Below, piece by piece: positions 52,250 through 61,095 of a stretch of 64,000 nucleotides of DNA. The position numbers were made by a program, and so were the translations under genes. Every line of letters begins with the position of its first letter. Position 1 is the first letter of the stretch. Source of the DNA: Acidovorax radicis N35. Lineage in GTDB: Bacteria; Pseudomonadota; Gammaproteobacteria; Burkholderiales; Burkholderiaceae_C. The notes beneath the pieces are model-generated. The model had not been told where the DNA came from and did no database searches. It was given only the letters and a program-made list of their open reading frames with translations. Location of the stretch: the NCBI RefSeq assembly GCF_000204195.1, contig NZ_AFBG01000021.1, positions 310,001 through 374,000 on the forward strand, read 5' to 3'.

Positions 52250-53188
52250 TCAGGTGCCCAGGCGCGAACGCAGGCGGGGGTCGAACACGGGGTAGAGCAG
52301 GTCCACCACCAGGTTGATGAACACGAAGGCCGTGGCCGAGACCACCACCACCGCCTGCAGCACGGCGGTGTCCTGGTTTCCCACCGCCTGCTGCGTGAGG
52401 CTGCCCAGGCCGTTGAGGCCGAATACCGCTTCGGTCACCACGGCCCCCGCCAGTAGCTCGCCAAACAGCACGCCCGCAATCGTCAGCGTGGGCAGCACCG
52501 CGTTGCGCGCCACGTGTTTCCACAGCACCCACTGGCGCGTGGCACCCTTGGCGCGCGCCACGGCCACGAAGGGCTGCGTGAGCACCTCGTCGATGTTGCG
52601 GGTCAGGATCTGCGCCAGCGGCGCGGCGATGGGGATGGCGAGCGTGAGCGTGGGCAGCACCAGGCCCTGCCACTTGCCGGGGTTGATCACCGGAATCCAC
52701 CCCAGGCGGAACGACACCACCTGGATCAGCATGATCCCCAGCCAGAACACCGGCACCGAGATGAACAGCGAGGGCAGCGACTGCAACGCCGAGCGCAGCC
52801 AGCCCCAGCGCGTGAGCTGCGAGGCAAACGCCAGCACCACCGCCAGCAGCAGCGCCGCCGCAAAACCCAGCCCCGCCAGGCGCAGCGTGGGAGGCAGGTT
52901 GGTGGCCAAGCCCTGGCTCACCGGCACACCCGCCTGCACCGAGTACCCGAAGTTGCCGCTGAGGAAGCCCAGCAGCGTGTGCAGATACTGCTGCCACACC
53001 GACGTGTCCGCGCCGTAGGCCGCACGGATGTCCGCGATCTCCTGCGGGCCCAGGCCAAACTCAGGGTTCAGGAACTTGATCAGGATCGCATCGCCCGGCA
53101 GCAGCTGCAGCAGCACGAACGATGCCGTGAAGGCGGCCCACAGCACCAGCAGGGCCTGGCCCGTGCGGTTGGCAAGGTACTTGAACAT
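52250..53188 (-). CDS. ABC importer permease (DppB type)
   Basis: A 312-residue inner-membrane permease with six helices, start 'MFKYLANRTGQALLVLWAAF', 'LLPGDAI' motif and coupling loop 'PFVAVARAKGATRQWVLWKH'. I chose the ATG at 53188 with GGAAAG before it; an ATG at 53218 would add ten residues. It follows the binding-protein gene by 60 bases. Confidence 0.92.
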   Translation of the reverse strand: MFKYLANRTGQALLVLWAAFTASFVLLQLLPGDAILIKFLNPEFGLGPQEIADIRAAYGADTSVWQQYLHTLLGFLSGNFGYSVQAGVPVSQGLATNLPPTLRLAGLGFAAALLLAVVLAFASQLTRWGWLRSALQSLPSLFISVPVFWLGIMLIQVVSFRLGWIPVINPGKWQGLVLPTLTLAIPIAAPLAQILTRNIDEVLTQPFVAVARAKGATRQWVLWKHVARNAVLPTLTIAGVLFGELLAGAVVTEAVFGLNGLGSLTQQAVGNQDTAVLQAVVVVSATAFVFINLVVDLLYPVFDPRLRSRLGT

Positions 53189-53248
53189 GTCGAACTTTCC
53201 TTCCACGGCCGAGGGCATCAGGCCTGACAGGCGGGTGCCCTCCAAAGA

Positions 53249-54928
53249 TCAGTGCTTTGCCGCAATCCACGTGCCGTAGAAGCTGGGGCGGCCCACGGCC
53301 TCAAACTCCACACCCTTCACCGAAGGCGCACCCGCAAAGGCCTGCGGCTCTTCGAACACCGGGATCACATAGGCCTGTTCGATCAGGTAGTTCTGCACAT
53401 CGGCCGTGAGCGCCAGGCGCTTGGCCGGATCGGTCTCGGCGGCAATGGCTTCGAGCAAACCGTTGAGCTTCGTGTCTTCGAACGACTTGACCTTGCTGCT
53501 CACCCCACCCTTTTGCAGCAGCACGTTGCGGTTGGTGGGGTAGTAGTTGCTCTTGATCACGTCGGGGTCGGCGCGGCCCACCATGCCGGGGGCGACAGGG
53601 GTCTTTTCGGGATCGAGGCTGTCCACGGTGCGGCTGCCAGAGTCGCCCGCCAGCACATTGAGCTTGACGCCCACCTTGGCCCACTGCTGGGCCACGAGCT
53701 GCAGGGTTTCCTTGTTCTGTGGCTGCGGCAGCGACTCGTACGCGGCCAGCACCAGCTCCTTGCCGTCCTTCTCGCGCAGGCCGTTGGCATTGAGTTTCCA
53801 GCCGGCGTCATCCAGCAATTGTTTGGCCTTGGCCTCGTCGTAACCCAGCTTGGCCGACAGGTTCACATAGCCCAGGGCCGTGGACGCGATGACCGATGTG
53901 GCCTGCGGGTAGTTGGCCGAGAACAGGGTCTGCACGATCTCCTTGGTGTTGGTGGCATGCAGCAGCGCCTGGCGCACCTTCACATCGGCCACCAGCGCGT
54001 TGTCGGGGCGAAAGACCACGCTGTTGTTCACGCCGCGCGTGGAGGGCGCGTAGATGGCGAACTTCTGGTCGAGCACGCGCTTTTCGTCATAGGCCTGCAC
54101 CTGGCGGATGAAGCCCGCCTGGCCCGACAGCAGCGCACCGATGCGCACGCTGTCCTCGGGCGTGACGATGAGCTTGATCTCGTCGAGGCGCGCACGGCCC
54201 TGGTGGGCGTGCTTGGCGGGGCCCCATGTGTAGTCCTTGCGGGCGGTGAGCGTGAGCTCCTTGCCCAGCGTCTCGGCCGTCACCACGAAGGGCCCGGAGC
54301 CGATGATCTTGGTCGCATCGCCCAGCTCTTCAAACGGCCGTGCCAGGGTAGCCAGCGACACCAGGCCCGAGCCGATGACGGACGTGCCCTGCAGGAAGCC
54401 GGGCGATGGCTTCTTGAAGTAGAACTTGACGGTGAGCGGGTCCACCACCTCACTGCGTTCGTAGTTGTTGATGACTTCGGACACGGGCAGCTTGAGTTCC
54501 TTGTTGCCCAGACCGTAGGTGTCGTAGTTCCTGGCCACGGCGGCGGCATCGAGCGGGGTGCCGTCCGAGAAGGTCACGCCTTTCTTCAGCTTGAAGGTGT
54601 ACTCGGTGGCGGTAGGGTTCACCTCCCACGACTCGGCGATCCAGGGCTGGATCTCCAGGGTCTTGGGGTCTTGGTAGGTGAGCTTGTCGGTGATCTGGTT
54701 GAGGATGCCGCCGTTCGGATAGAAGCCCCCTGCAGGCGGGTACAGGTTGGTGTGGGCCTGCTGCTCCAGATACACCAGCGTGCCGCCCTGCACGGGTTGG
54801 TCGGTGGCGGCACCGGTGGAGGCGGCTGGCTCGCTGGCCTGCTTGGAGCAGCCCGCCACCAGCACGCCCAGCGCCAGCGCAGACGCACCCCACACCCTCC
54901 ATCCCATTGATTTCTTCAGAGAAAACAC
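53249..54928 (-). CDS. lipoprotein substrate-binding protein, KPN_01854-like
   Basis: A 559-residue family-5 solute-binding protein anchored as a lipoprotein (lipobox LVAGC, Cys27), followed by 'TLVYLEQQAHTNLYPPAGGF'. The family signature is 'YTFKLKKGVTFSDGTPLDAA'. I chose the GTG at 54928 because GAGGT lies seven bases before it and it gives a basic n-region (FSLKKS); an ATG seven codons later is the alternative. It heads the seven-gene importer-monooxygenase operon; a large inverted repeat lies upstream. Ligand unknown, possibly an organosulfur compound or peptide. Confidence 0.92.
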   Translation of the reverse strand: MFSLKKSMGWRVWGASALALGVLVAGCSKQASEPAASTGAATDQPVQGGTLVYLEQQAHTNLYPPAGGFYPNGGILNQITDKLTYQDPKTLEIQPWIAESWEVNPTATEYTFKLKKGVTFSDGTPLDAAAVARNYDTYGLGNKELKLPVSEVINNYERSEVVDPLTVKFYFKKPSPGFLQGTSVIGSGLVSLATLARPFEELGDATKIIGSGPFVVTAETLGKELTLTARKDYTWGPAKHAHQGRARLDEIKLIVTPEDSVRIGALLSGQAGFIRQVQAYDEKRVLDQKFAIYAPSTRGVNNSVVFRPDNALVADVKVRQALLHATNTKEIVQTLFSANYPQATSVIASTALGYVNLSAKLGYDEAKAKQLLDDAGWKLNANGLREKDGKELVLAAYESLPQPQNKETLQLVAQQWAKVGVKLNVLAGDSGSRTVDSLDPEKTPVAPGMVGRADPDVIKSNYYPTNRNVLLQKGGVSSKVKSFEDTKLNGLLEAIAAETDPAKRLALTADVQNYLIEQAYVIPVFEEPQAFAGAPSVKGVEFEAVGRPSFYGTWIAAKH

Positions 54929-55000
54929 GTTCGTACCTCGTCGCCGGACCGGCATTGACAGACCATGAAACACCGGCCCCACAGTGGGCCGATTCATGTG

Positions 55001-55054
55001 TATGCATGCTATCGACGCACCATCCAAACGTGCACCTATTACGTAGCATGCATA
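55001..55054. promoter_or_regulatory. 11-bp inverted repeat pair in divergent control region
   Basis: TATGCATGCTA (55001-55011) and TAGCATGCATA (55044-55054) are perfect complements 32 bases apart, and each contains the small palindromes ATGCAT and GCATGC. They lie between the binding-protein operon (start 54928) and the OsmC gene (start 55232) in an AT-richer stretch. Either two operator half-sites for a looping regulator or a hairpin in one leader is possible. The other 250 bases of this 303-bp gap show no gene. Confidence 0.5.
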
Positions 55055-55231
55055 TTCGGAAAACGACGAAGCAGGCCGCAGCACACAGCCCCGCCCGGCA
55101 TATCTGAAACCCGCATATGCGAGCGCAGTTTTGTTTGTTTCCAGCGCGGGTGTGGCCCCGAACAATGCATGTGCGACGCCGCTTTACCCACGCCCGATGT
55201 CCGAGCGCGGAAGGCGTTGGAAAGAACATCC

Positions 55232-55816
55232 ATGCCCCATTCGAATAGCCACCTCAACGACTACCTGGCTGAAAAGCGTGCCGCCGTGCTCGCGCGCAAT
55301 GCCGCCATCGACGCAGGCACTGCACAACCGGCCGCCCTGCAGGCGCGCGTGAGCGCCGAGGGCCGCAGCGGCGTGCGCCGCATCCGCATCCGCGACCACC
55401 AGGTCATCAGCGACAGCCCGCCCGACTTCGCGGGCTACAACCTGGGCCCGAGTTCGCCCGAGTTGCAGCTGGGTGTTCTGGGCAGCTGCGTGACACACAT
55501 CTTCCTGATCCAGGCGGCCTTGCGCCAGGTGCCTTTGACGAGCCTGGAGGTGGAGGTCAGCGGTGTGATCGACCCGCGCGGCGGCAAGCCTGGGCACGAG
55601 GCCACGCCCATCTGGCCGCACCACATTGCCTACACGGTGCACATCGACTCACCCGCCAGCCGGGCCGACATCGACGCGCTTTTTCAGGCGGTCGAGCAGA
55701 CCTGCCCCATCCTCAACCTGCTGCGCAACCCGCAGCACATCCACGCCGAAGTGAAGCTGGTGAACTCCGTTGCCTCCGCACCCCTACGCGCCACCACAGA
55801 GGCCGTGGCGGCCTGA
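55232..55816 (+). CDS. OsmC family peroxiredoxin-like protein
   Basis: A 194-residue OsmC/Ohr-fold protein that reduces organic hydroperoxides through two Cys: 'LGVLGSCVTHIFLIQAALRQ' holds the first and 'VEQTCPILNLLRNP' the second, both conserved. The start 'PHSNSHLNDYLAEKRAAVLA' is a helical extension. The ATG at 55232 is preceded by GGAAAGAAC. It is divergent from the importer-monooxygenase operon, and the VOC gene follows by 26 bases. Within this sulfur-linked region it may detoxify peroxides or handle thiol/sulfane intermediates. Confidence 0.9.
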   Translation: MPHSNSHLNDYLAEKRAAVLARNAAIDAGTAQPAALQARVSAEGRSGVRRIRIRDHQVISDSPPDFAGYNLGPSSPELQLGVLGSCVTHIFLIQAALRQVPLTSLEVEVSGVIDPRGGKPGHEATPIWPHHIAYTVHIDSPASRADIDALFQAVEQTCPILNLLRNPQHIHAEVKLVNSVASAPLRATTEAVAA

Positions 55817-55842
55817 ACTCGACGAAAGCAACAAGGAACCCC

Positions 55843-56655
55843 ATGGCATTGACACTCGACCACATCGTGATCGCGGTGAAGGATCTGGAGCAGACCATCA
55901 CCGACTACCGCGCCCTTGGCTTTAACGTGCTGCAGGGTGGCGAGCACCCGGGCCGGCCCACCTATAACGCGCTGGTCGTGTTGGCCGATGGCGCCTACTT
56001 TGAACTCATCGCCTGGCGTTCCCCTTCGCCCGGCGACCGCTGGTGGGAACTGCTGAACCAGCATGGGGACGGCATCGTGGACTTTGCGCTGCTGCCGCCT
56101 GGGACTGCGGCCACCGTGAGCAACGCACAGGACCGGGGCCTGGCCTACAGCGGGCCGCACGACGGAGGCCGCCTGCGGCCCGATGGCGAGCGCCTGCAAT
56201 GGCAAACAGCCCGCCCGCCGTCGGCCGATCTGCCGTTTCTGTGCGGAGACCTCACGCCCCGCGCGCTGCGTGTGCCAGAGGGCGACGCCCGCGTGCACCC
56301 CAACGGCGCACGCGGCGTGCTCAGCCTGTCGATTGCGGTGGACGACCTCGATGCCAGCCTGGCCCGCTACCGCGCCTTGCTGGGTGAGACACAGGCGGCA
56401 CACATTGGCACACCGTTTGTGCTGCCTGGCGCCGGCGCGCGGGTAGCCACCATAGCCCTGGGCACCACCACGCTGGTACTGACGCAGCCAACCCAAAGTG
56501 CTGCGCCGCACGCAGCCGGAGCGCAGCAGCTTGCCACGCGTGGCCCCGGGCCGTTTGCCGTGGTACTGGGCACCAGCTCGCCTGCAGCACAGACTTCCCC
56601 GGCATGGGGACTGGATCAGACCCACGGAGCAGCCATTGAGTTGGCGGTGGCCTGA
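55843..56655 (+). CDS. VOC family (glyoxalase-like domain) protein
   Basis: A 270-residue protein with two vicinal-oxygen-chelate modules: residues 1-115 ('LTLDHIVIAVKDLEQTITDY' with the metal-type His at the start and 'YFELIAWRSP') and about 155-265 ('GVLSLSIAVDDLDASLARYR'). The best fit is the glyoxalase-like domain PF13468. CAAGGAAC lies nine bases before the ATG. It follows the OsmC gene by 26 bases, so the two are co-transcribed, and a strong terminator follows. The reaction is unknown. Confidence 0.88.
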   Translation: MALTLDHIVIAVKDLEQTITDYRALGFNVLQGGEHPGRPTYNALVVLADGAYFELIAWRSPSPGDRWWELLNQHGDGIVDFALLPPGTAATVSNAQDRGLAYSGPHDGGRLRPDGERLQWQTARPPSADLPFLCGDLTPRALRVPEGDARVHPNGARGVLSLSIAVDDLDASLARYRALLGETQAAHIGTPFVLPGAGARVATIALGTTTLVLTQPTQSAAPHAAGAQQLATRGPGPFAVVLGTSSPAAQTSPAWGLDQTHGAAIELAVA

Positions 56656-56691
56656 TAGCGGCTAATCCACACACTGCCGCACCATGAAAAA

Positions 56692-56727
56692 GGGGAAGTG
56701 GGCACAACACCCACTTCCCCCTCTTTT
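56692..56727 (+). terminator. strong intrinsic terminator after the VOC gene
   Basis: GGGGAAGTGGG and CCCACTTCCCC form a perfect 11-bp stem with a seven-base loop, followed by CTCTTTTTT; preceded by GAAAAA, so it could also work on the opposite strand for the operon that ends at 56771. Confidence 0.9.
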
Positions 56728-56770
56728 TTGATCGCCACCCGGCTGGCACTGCAGCCGGTGTGGGCTCAGG

Positions 56771-58819
56771 CTATCGCCGTTGCGCCGCCAGCCTGCGTAC
56801 CACGGTCGTAAGGCAATCGATTTCGTCAAACGTGTTGTAGAACGCCAGCGACGGCCGCACCGTGGTCTCCACGCCAAAGCGGCGCAGGATGGGCTGCGCG
56901 CAGTGATGGCCCGTGCGCACCGCAATGCCCTCCTGGTTGAGCGCCTTGCCGACTTCTTCCGTGGTGTAGCCCGCGAGAACGAAGGACATCACGCTGGCCT
57001 TGTGCGCCGCCGTGCCGATCAGGCGCACGCCCGGAATGGCGCCCAGCTGCTGCATGCCATACACCAGCAGGTCATGTTCGTACTGCGCAATGTTCTCGAT
57101 GCCCACGCGGTTCACATAGTCGATGGCAGCGCCCAGGCCCACGGCGTCGGCGATGTTGCCGGTGCCGGCCTCGAACTTGTTCGGGATGGGCTGGAACACC
57201 GTCTTCTCGAAGGTCACGTCGGCGATCATGTTGCCGCCGCCCTGCCAGGGTGGCATGTCTTCCAGCACCTCGCGCTTGCCCCAGACCACGCCGATGCCGG
57301 TGGGCCCGAATACCTTGTGGCCCGAGAACACAAAGAAGTCGGCACCGATGTCCTGCACGTCCACCCGCATGTGCGAGATGGACTGCGCGCCATCGACCAG
57401 CGCCTTGGCCCCTGCGCGGTGCGCCAGGGCCACGATCTCCTTCACAGGCACCACCGTACCGAGCGCGTTCGACACCTGCGTGACGGACACGATCTTGGTG
57501 CGGTCGCTCAGGAGCTTCTGGTATTCATCCAGCAGCACCTGGCCCGAGTCGTCCACCGGGATCACACGCAGCCTGGCGCCCTTGGCCGCCGCAAGCTGCT
57601 GCCAGGGCACGATGTTGGCGTGGTGCTCCAGGTGGCTGACGATGATCTCGTCGCCCTCGCCAATGTGTTGCGCTCCCCAGCTTTTGGCCACGAGGTTGAT
57701 GGCCTCGGTGGTGCCGCGCACAAAAATCACCTCGTTCACATCCGGCGCGTTGATGAAGTTCTTCACGCGCTGGCGGGCGCCTTCGTAGGCGTCCGTGGCA
57801 CGTGCAGCCAGCTCATGGGCGGCGCGGTGGATGTTCGAGTTTTCGTGCTCGTAAAAGTAGCTGATGCGGTCTATGACCGCCCGGGGCTTGTGCGTGGTGG
57901 CCGCGTTGTCGAACCACACCAGCTGCCGGCCATTCACGCGCTCGGAGAGCACGGGAAAGTCGCGGCGGATAGCATGCACGTCAAACGGCGGATGCTGCCC
58001 CTGCCCCGCCAGCGGCACCGTGGCGTGCGGCGCGGGCTTGGCCGGGGTGACATAGCCGCTGGGCAGCACCACCGCATCGGCAAAGTAGAACTGCGGGGCA
58101 GTGCCAGGAGACGCCTGCGCCAAAGGTGCGGACGAGGGCGCTGGTGTGCCGCGCAGGTCTACCCCTTGCAGGTTGGCAAACGGCTGGCGGGCCAGTTCGT
58201 CGCTGACGCGGGTGGGGCCCAACGCATTGCCTGGCGTGCCGCTGTGGCCACCGGGCGACGGCTGCCCGTGCTGGGGCGATAGGAAGTAGAACGGTGACGC
58301 GCTGGCCGCAGGGTGGCTGCCAGCAGATGCACCGCTGGCACCCGCCGCCTCGGGCACCCCCAGCACGCCACTGCCGAAGCGGGGCTCGTAGCCCGGCACG
58401 GCAGTGACCACGGTGTCGGGCACGCCATTGGCGGCGGTGGCGTGGGGCAGCAGGGCAGGCACCCTGTGCGCCAGCGACAACACGGGCGTGGGCGAGCCCG
58501 GCACCACGTTGGCGCCCGGCACCTGCCCTTGGGGGAACGGCGTGCCCGGCACGCTGGGCCCCAAGCCCGCCGGGCTGGCCAGCGGCGAGCCCGCAGGCGC
58601 GATGTTGACCGGCGCCTGCACACCGGCCGGGCCGGGCCATGCCTGGGCAAAGCTCGGGACTGTGGCCGGTGGTGTGGAGGGGGTGCTGGAGGGCAGCTGC
58701 GGCGTCTCGCCCGGCCGGGCCGAGAAAAACGCCGTGGCCATCTGTGCCAGCAGTGCCGGGCTGATCGGTGCCTCGGGCGCGTCGGGCACGCCCGCTGAGG
58801 TGGAAGGGATGTTGCTCAC
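56771..58819 (-). CDS. family 2A encapsulin cargo cysteine desulfurase
   Basis: A 682-residue protein. Residues about 279-682 are a SufS-type PLP cysteine desulfurase, which takes sulfur from cysteine as a persulfide: 'LVWFDNAATTHKP', PLP lysine K502 in 'FSGHKVFGPTG' and catalytic C640 in 'RTGHHCAQPIL'. The first 278 residues are disordered, rich in Pro, Ala, Gly and Ser, with short conserved-looking islands: 'ALLAQMATAFFSA' (22-34), 'SPFYFLSP' (175-182) and 'PQFYFAD' (242-248). Such leaders direct packing into family 2A encapsulin shells. It starts six bases after the shell gene, at a GTG (58819). Confidence 0.95.
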   Translation of the reverse strand: MSNIPSTSAGVPDAPEAPISPALLAQMATAFFSARPGETPQLPSSTPSTPPATVPSFAQAWPGPAGVQAPVNIAPAGSPLASPAGLGPSVPGTPFPQGQVPGANVVPGSPTPVLSLAHRVPALLPHATAANGVPDTVVTAVPGYEPRFGSGVLGVPEAAGASGASAGSHPAASASPFYFLSPQHGQPSPGGHSGTPGNALGPTRVSDELARQPFANLQGVDLRGTPAPSSAPLAQASPGTAPQFYFADAVVLPSGYVTPAKPAPHATVPLAGQGQHPPFDVHAIRRDFPVLSERVNGRQLVWFDNAATTHKPRAVIDRISYFYEHENSNIHRAAHELAARATDAYEGARQRVKNFINAPDVNEVIFVRGTTEAINLVAKSWGAQHIGEGDEIIVSHLEHHANIVPWQQLAAAKGARLRVIPVDDSGQVLLDEYQKLLSDRTKIVSVTQVSNALGTVVPVKEIVALAHRAGAKALVDGAQSISHMRVDVQDIGADFFVFSGHKVFGPTGIGVVWGKREVLEDMPPWQGGGNMIADVTFEKTVFQPIPNKFEAGTGNIADAVGLGAAIDYVNRVGIENIAQYEHDLLVYGMQQLGAIPGVRLIGTAAHKASVMSFVLAGYTTEEVGKALNQEGIAVRTGHHCAQPILRRFGVETTVRPSLAFYNTFDEIDCLTTVVRRLAAQRR

Positions 58820-58825
58820 CGCAGA

Positions 58826-59758
58826 TTACTTGTAGGTGTCAGGGTAGTCGTGGTACTTGTTGACCTCGACGTCATCCAGCACCGCCAGTGCGTCGCTGGT
58901 CAGCACCGCCAGCGAGCAGTACAACGAGATCAGGTACGACGCGATCGCGTGGTTGTTGATGCCCATGAAACGCACCGACAGGCCCGGGCCCTGCTCGCCC
59001 GGCAGGCCCGGCTGGAACAGGCCCACCACGCCTTGCCGCTTGTCGCCCACGCGCAGCAGCAGGATCTTGCTCTTGCCGTCGGCCACGGGCACCTTGTCCG
59101 AAGGGATCAGCGGAATGCCGCGCCAGGTGATGAACTGCGAGCCGAACAGGCTCACGGTGGGCGGTGGCGTGCCACGGCGGGTGGCTTCGCGCCCGAACGC
59201 TGCAATGGCCAGCGGGTGCGCCAGGAAGAACGCTGGCTCCTTCCAGACCTTGGTCAGCAGTTCGTCCAGGTCGTCCGGCGTGGGGGCACCGGTGAGCGGG
59301 AAGATGCGCTGCTCTTCCGTCACCTGCGCCAGCAGGCCGTAGTCGGGGTTGTTGATGAGCTCGCTTTCCTGGTTTTCCTTGATCGTCTCGATCGTGAGGC
59401 GCAGCTGCTCCTTGATCTGGTCGTGCGGGCTGCTGTACAGGTCCGACACGCGGGTGTGCACGTCGAGCACGGTGCTCACGGCGTTGAGGAAATACTCGCG
59501 CGGGTTCTCTTCGTAGTCCACGAAGGTGCGCGGGAGCTGGTTCTCCGACTCCTTGGCGGTGCAGGCCACCTTGATGGCTTCGGGGTTCTTGACCTTGTTG
59601 AGGCGGTAGATGCCCGCTTCCACCGGCGTCCACTGCAGCAGGTGGGTCAGCCAGCGGGGGCTGATGGTCTCCAGCTGGGGGACGGTCTTGGTTGCATTGG
59701 CTAGTTGCCGTGCGGCGCTATCGCCGAGTGCGGTCGTGCCGCCCACTGTTGCCGACAT
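58826..59758 (-). CDS. srpI: family 2A encapsulin shell protein (SrpI-like)
   Basis: A 310-residue HK97-fold nanocompartment shell protein, close in length and sequence to SrpI of cyanobacteria and its Acinetobacter homologue. Recognisable parts are the extended N-arm with 'TKTVPQLETISPRWLTHLLQ', 'LPRTFVDYEENPREYFLNAV' (E-loop region), 'GSQFITWRGIPLIPSDKVPV' and 'GLSVRFMGINNHAIASYLIS'. Sixty copies are expected to form a T=1 shell around the cysteine desulfurase coded directly downstream. AGGGAG lies eight bases before the ATG. Family 2A shells have been linked to sulfur storage. Confidence 0.96.
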   Translation of the reverse strand: MSATVGGTTALGDSAARQLANATKTVPQLETISPRWLTHLLQWTPVEAGIYRLNKVKNPEAIKVACTAKESENQLPRTFVDYEENPREYFLNAVSTVLDVHTRVSDLYSSPHDQIKEQLRLTIETIKENQESELINNPDYGLLAQVTEEQRIFPLTGAPTPDDLDELLTKVWKEPAFFLAHPLAIAAFGREATRRGTPPPTVSLFGSQFITWRGIPLIPSDKVPVADGKSKILLLRVGDKRQGVVGLFQPGLPGEQGPGLSVRFMGINNHAIASYLISLYCSLAVLTSDALAVLDDVEVNKYHDYPDTYK

Positions 59759-59833
59759 AGTGAAACTCCCTGGGGTAAAAAAACAGTGATGAAGAATGGA
59801 ACGCGCGGAGTGTCCCGTGGCGAGGCTGTGGGC

Positions 59834-60103
59834 TCAACAGGCTATAGCCGCCAATTGGATGCCGCGCACCCGATTGGCCTGCTGAACGGTCTCGCCCCGC
59901 ACCACCAGGCCCGAAGCCGCAACACCCAGCGCACCGGCCAGCTTCTCGACGGTGGCCAGCGAGGCAATCACGCTGCCGCGCTCGATCTCGCCCACATAGG
60001 AGCGGTTGAGGTCAGAGTGTTCGGCCAGGCGCTCCTGCGACCAGCCCCGGGCCTCGCGCGACTGGCGTACAGCAATGCCGAAACCTTGGACCAACGTGCT
60101 CAT
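59834..60103 (-). CDS. XRE-family regulator within the encapsulin operon
   Basis: An 89-residue helix-turn-helix protein: 'GIAVRQSREARGWSQERLAE' and 'HSDLNRSYVGEIERGSVIAS' form the XRE fold at residues 8-65. The short C-terminal tail 'GIQLAAIAC' ends with a Cys that could sense sulfur species, which is speculation. Its ATG overlaps the serine acetyltransferase stop by four bases, and the shell gene follows after 75 bases. It is the natural candidate for control of this operon. Confidence 0.9.
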   Translation of the reverse strand: MSTLVQGFGIAVRQSREARGWSQERLAEHSDLNRSYVGEIERGSVIASLATVEKLAGALGVAASGLVVRGETVQQANRVRGIQLAAIAC

Positions 60104-61032
60104 AGCGCAGCCCCCGCCAGCACGGAGGCAAAACGACCCGACTCCAGCGAGCTGGCCTGGGTGACATTGCCGCCAGCCGGCACGTCGTGCGTGAGCCAGA
60201 CGTTGCCGCCAATCACGGCACCCCGGCCCAGCGTGACGCGGCCCAGGATGGTGGCGCCCGCATAGATGACCACATCATCCTGCACCACCGGATGGCGCGG
60301 CAGACCCTTTTGCAGGTGACCTTCGGCATCGGTGGGGAAACGCTTGGCGCCCAGCGTGACCGCCTGGTAGACCCGCACGCGCTGGCCGATGACGGCGGTC
60401 TCGCCAATCACCACGCCCGTGCCGTGGTCGATGAAAAAGCCCGCGCCAATCTGCGCACCGGGGTGGATGTCAATGCCGGTTTCGCTGTGCGCCAGCTCGG
60501 CCACGATGCGCGCCAGCAACGGCAAGCCCAGCTGGTACAGCCGGTGCGCCAGGCGGTGGTGGATCATGGCCAGGATGCCGGGGTAGCACAGCAGCACCTC
60601 GTCCACGCTGCGCGCCGCCGGGTCACCCTGGTAGGCGGCCAGCACATCGCTGTCGAGCAGGCGGCGGATGGCGGGCAGCGACTGCGCAAACGCCTGGGCC
60701 GACCGGCGCGCCTGCGCTTCCACATCCGATCCGTCCAGCGCCTGGCGGCGGGCGCTGTAGCGCAGCTCCAGCCCGATCTGCACATGCAGCGCATGCAAGG
60801 CGCTGTCCAGCGTGTGGGCCACGTAGAAGTCCTCGCTCTCCTGGCGCAGGTCGTAAGGGCCCAGCCGCATGGGGAAGAGTGCGCCCTTGAGCTGGTGCAC
60901 CACCTGGGCCAGCGCGTCGCGCGAGGGGAACTCGCGTTCGCCCGCATCCTGCAGGCGGTTGTGCGCATCGCGCCACTCGCGCCGGGCCGCGCTCAAGGAT
61001 TGCGCGATCTGTTCAATGTCAAAAAGGGCCAT
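60100..61032 (-). CDS. serine O-acetyltransferase, EpsC type
   Basis: A 310-residue acetyltransferase that makes O-acetylserine, the direct precursor of cysteine. The N-terminal helical part is the long EpsC form ('LFDIEQIAQSLSAARREWRD'), followed by the left-handed beta-helix: 'IDIHPGAQIGAGFFIDHGTG', 'VVIGETAVIGQRVRVYQAVT' and 'LGAKRFP'. The catalytic His-Asp pair is in the IDHGTG turn and the preceding HPGA. It lies 63 bases after the rhodanese gene and overlaps the XRE gene by four bases. It would supply cysteine for the desulfurase cargo. Confidence 0.94.
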   Translation of the reverse strand: MALFDIEQIAQSLSAARREWRDAHNRLQDAGEREFPSRDALAQVVHQLKGALFPMRLGPYDLRQESEDFYVAHTLDSALHALHVQIGLELRYSARRQALDGSDVEAQARRSAQAFAQSLPAIRRLLDSDVLAAYQGDPAARSVDEVLLCYPGILAMIHHRLAHRLYQLGLPLLARIVAELAHSETGIDIHPGAQIGAGFFIDHGTGVVIGETAVIGQRVRVYQAVTLGAKRFPTDAEGHLQKGLPRHPVVQDDVVIYAGATILGRVTLGRGAVIGGNVWLTHDVPAGGNVTQASSLESGRFASVLAGAAL

Positions 61033-61095
61033 GGGGTTTCATGCCGGTTGTGCCGGTCTTTCCAATCTGCAAAGTTCAGGGGGCCAGCGCGCTGT

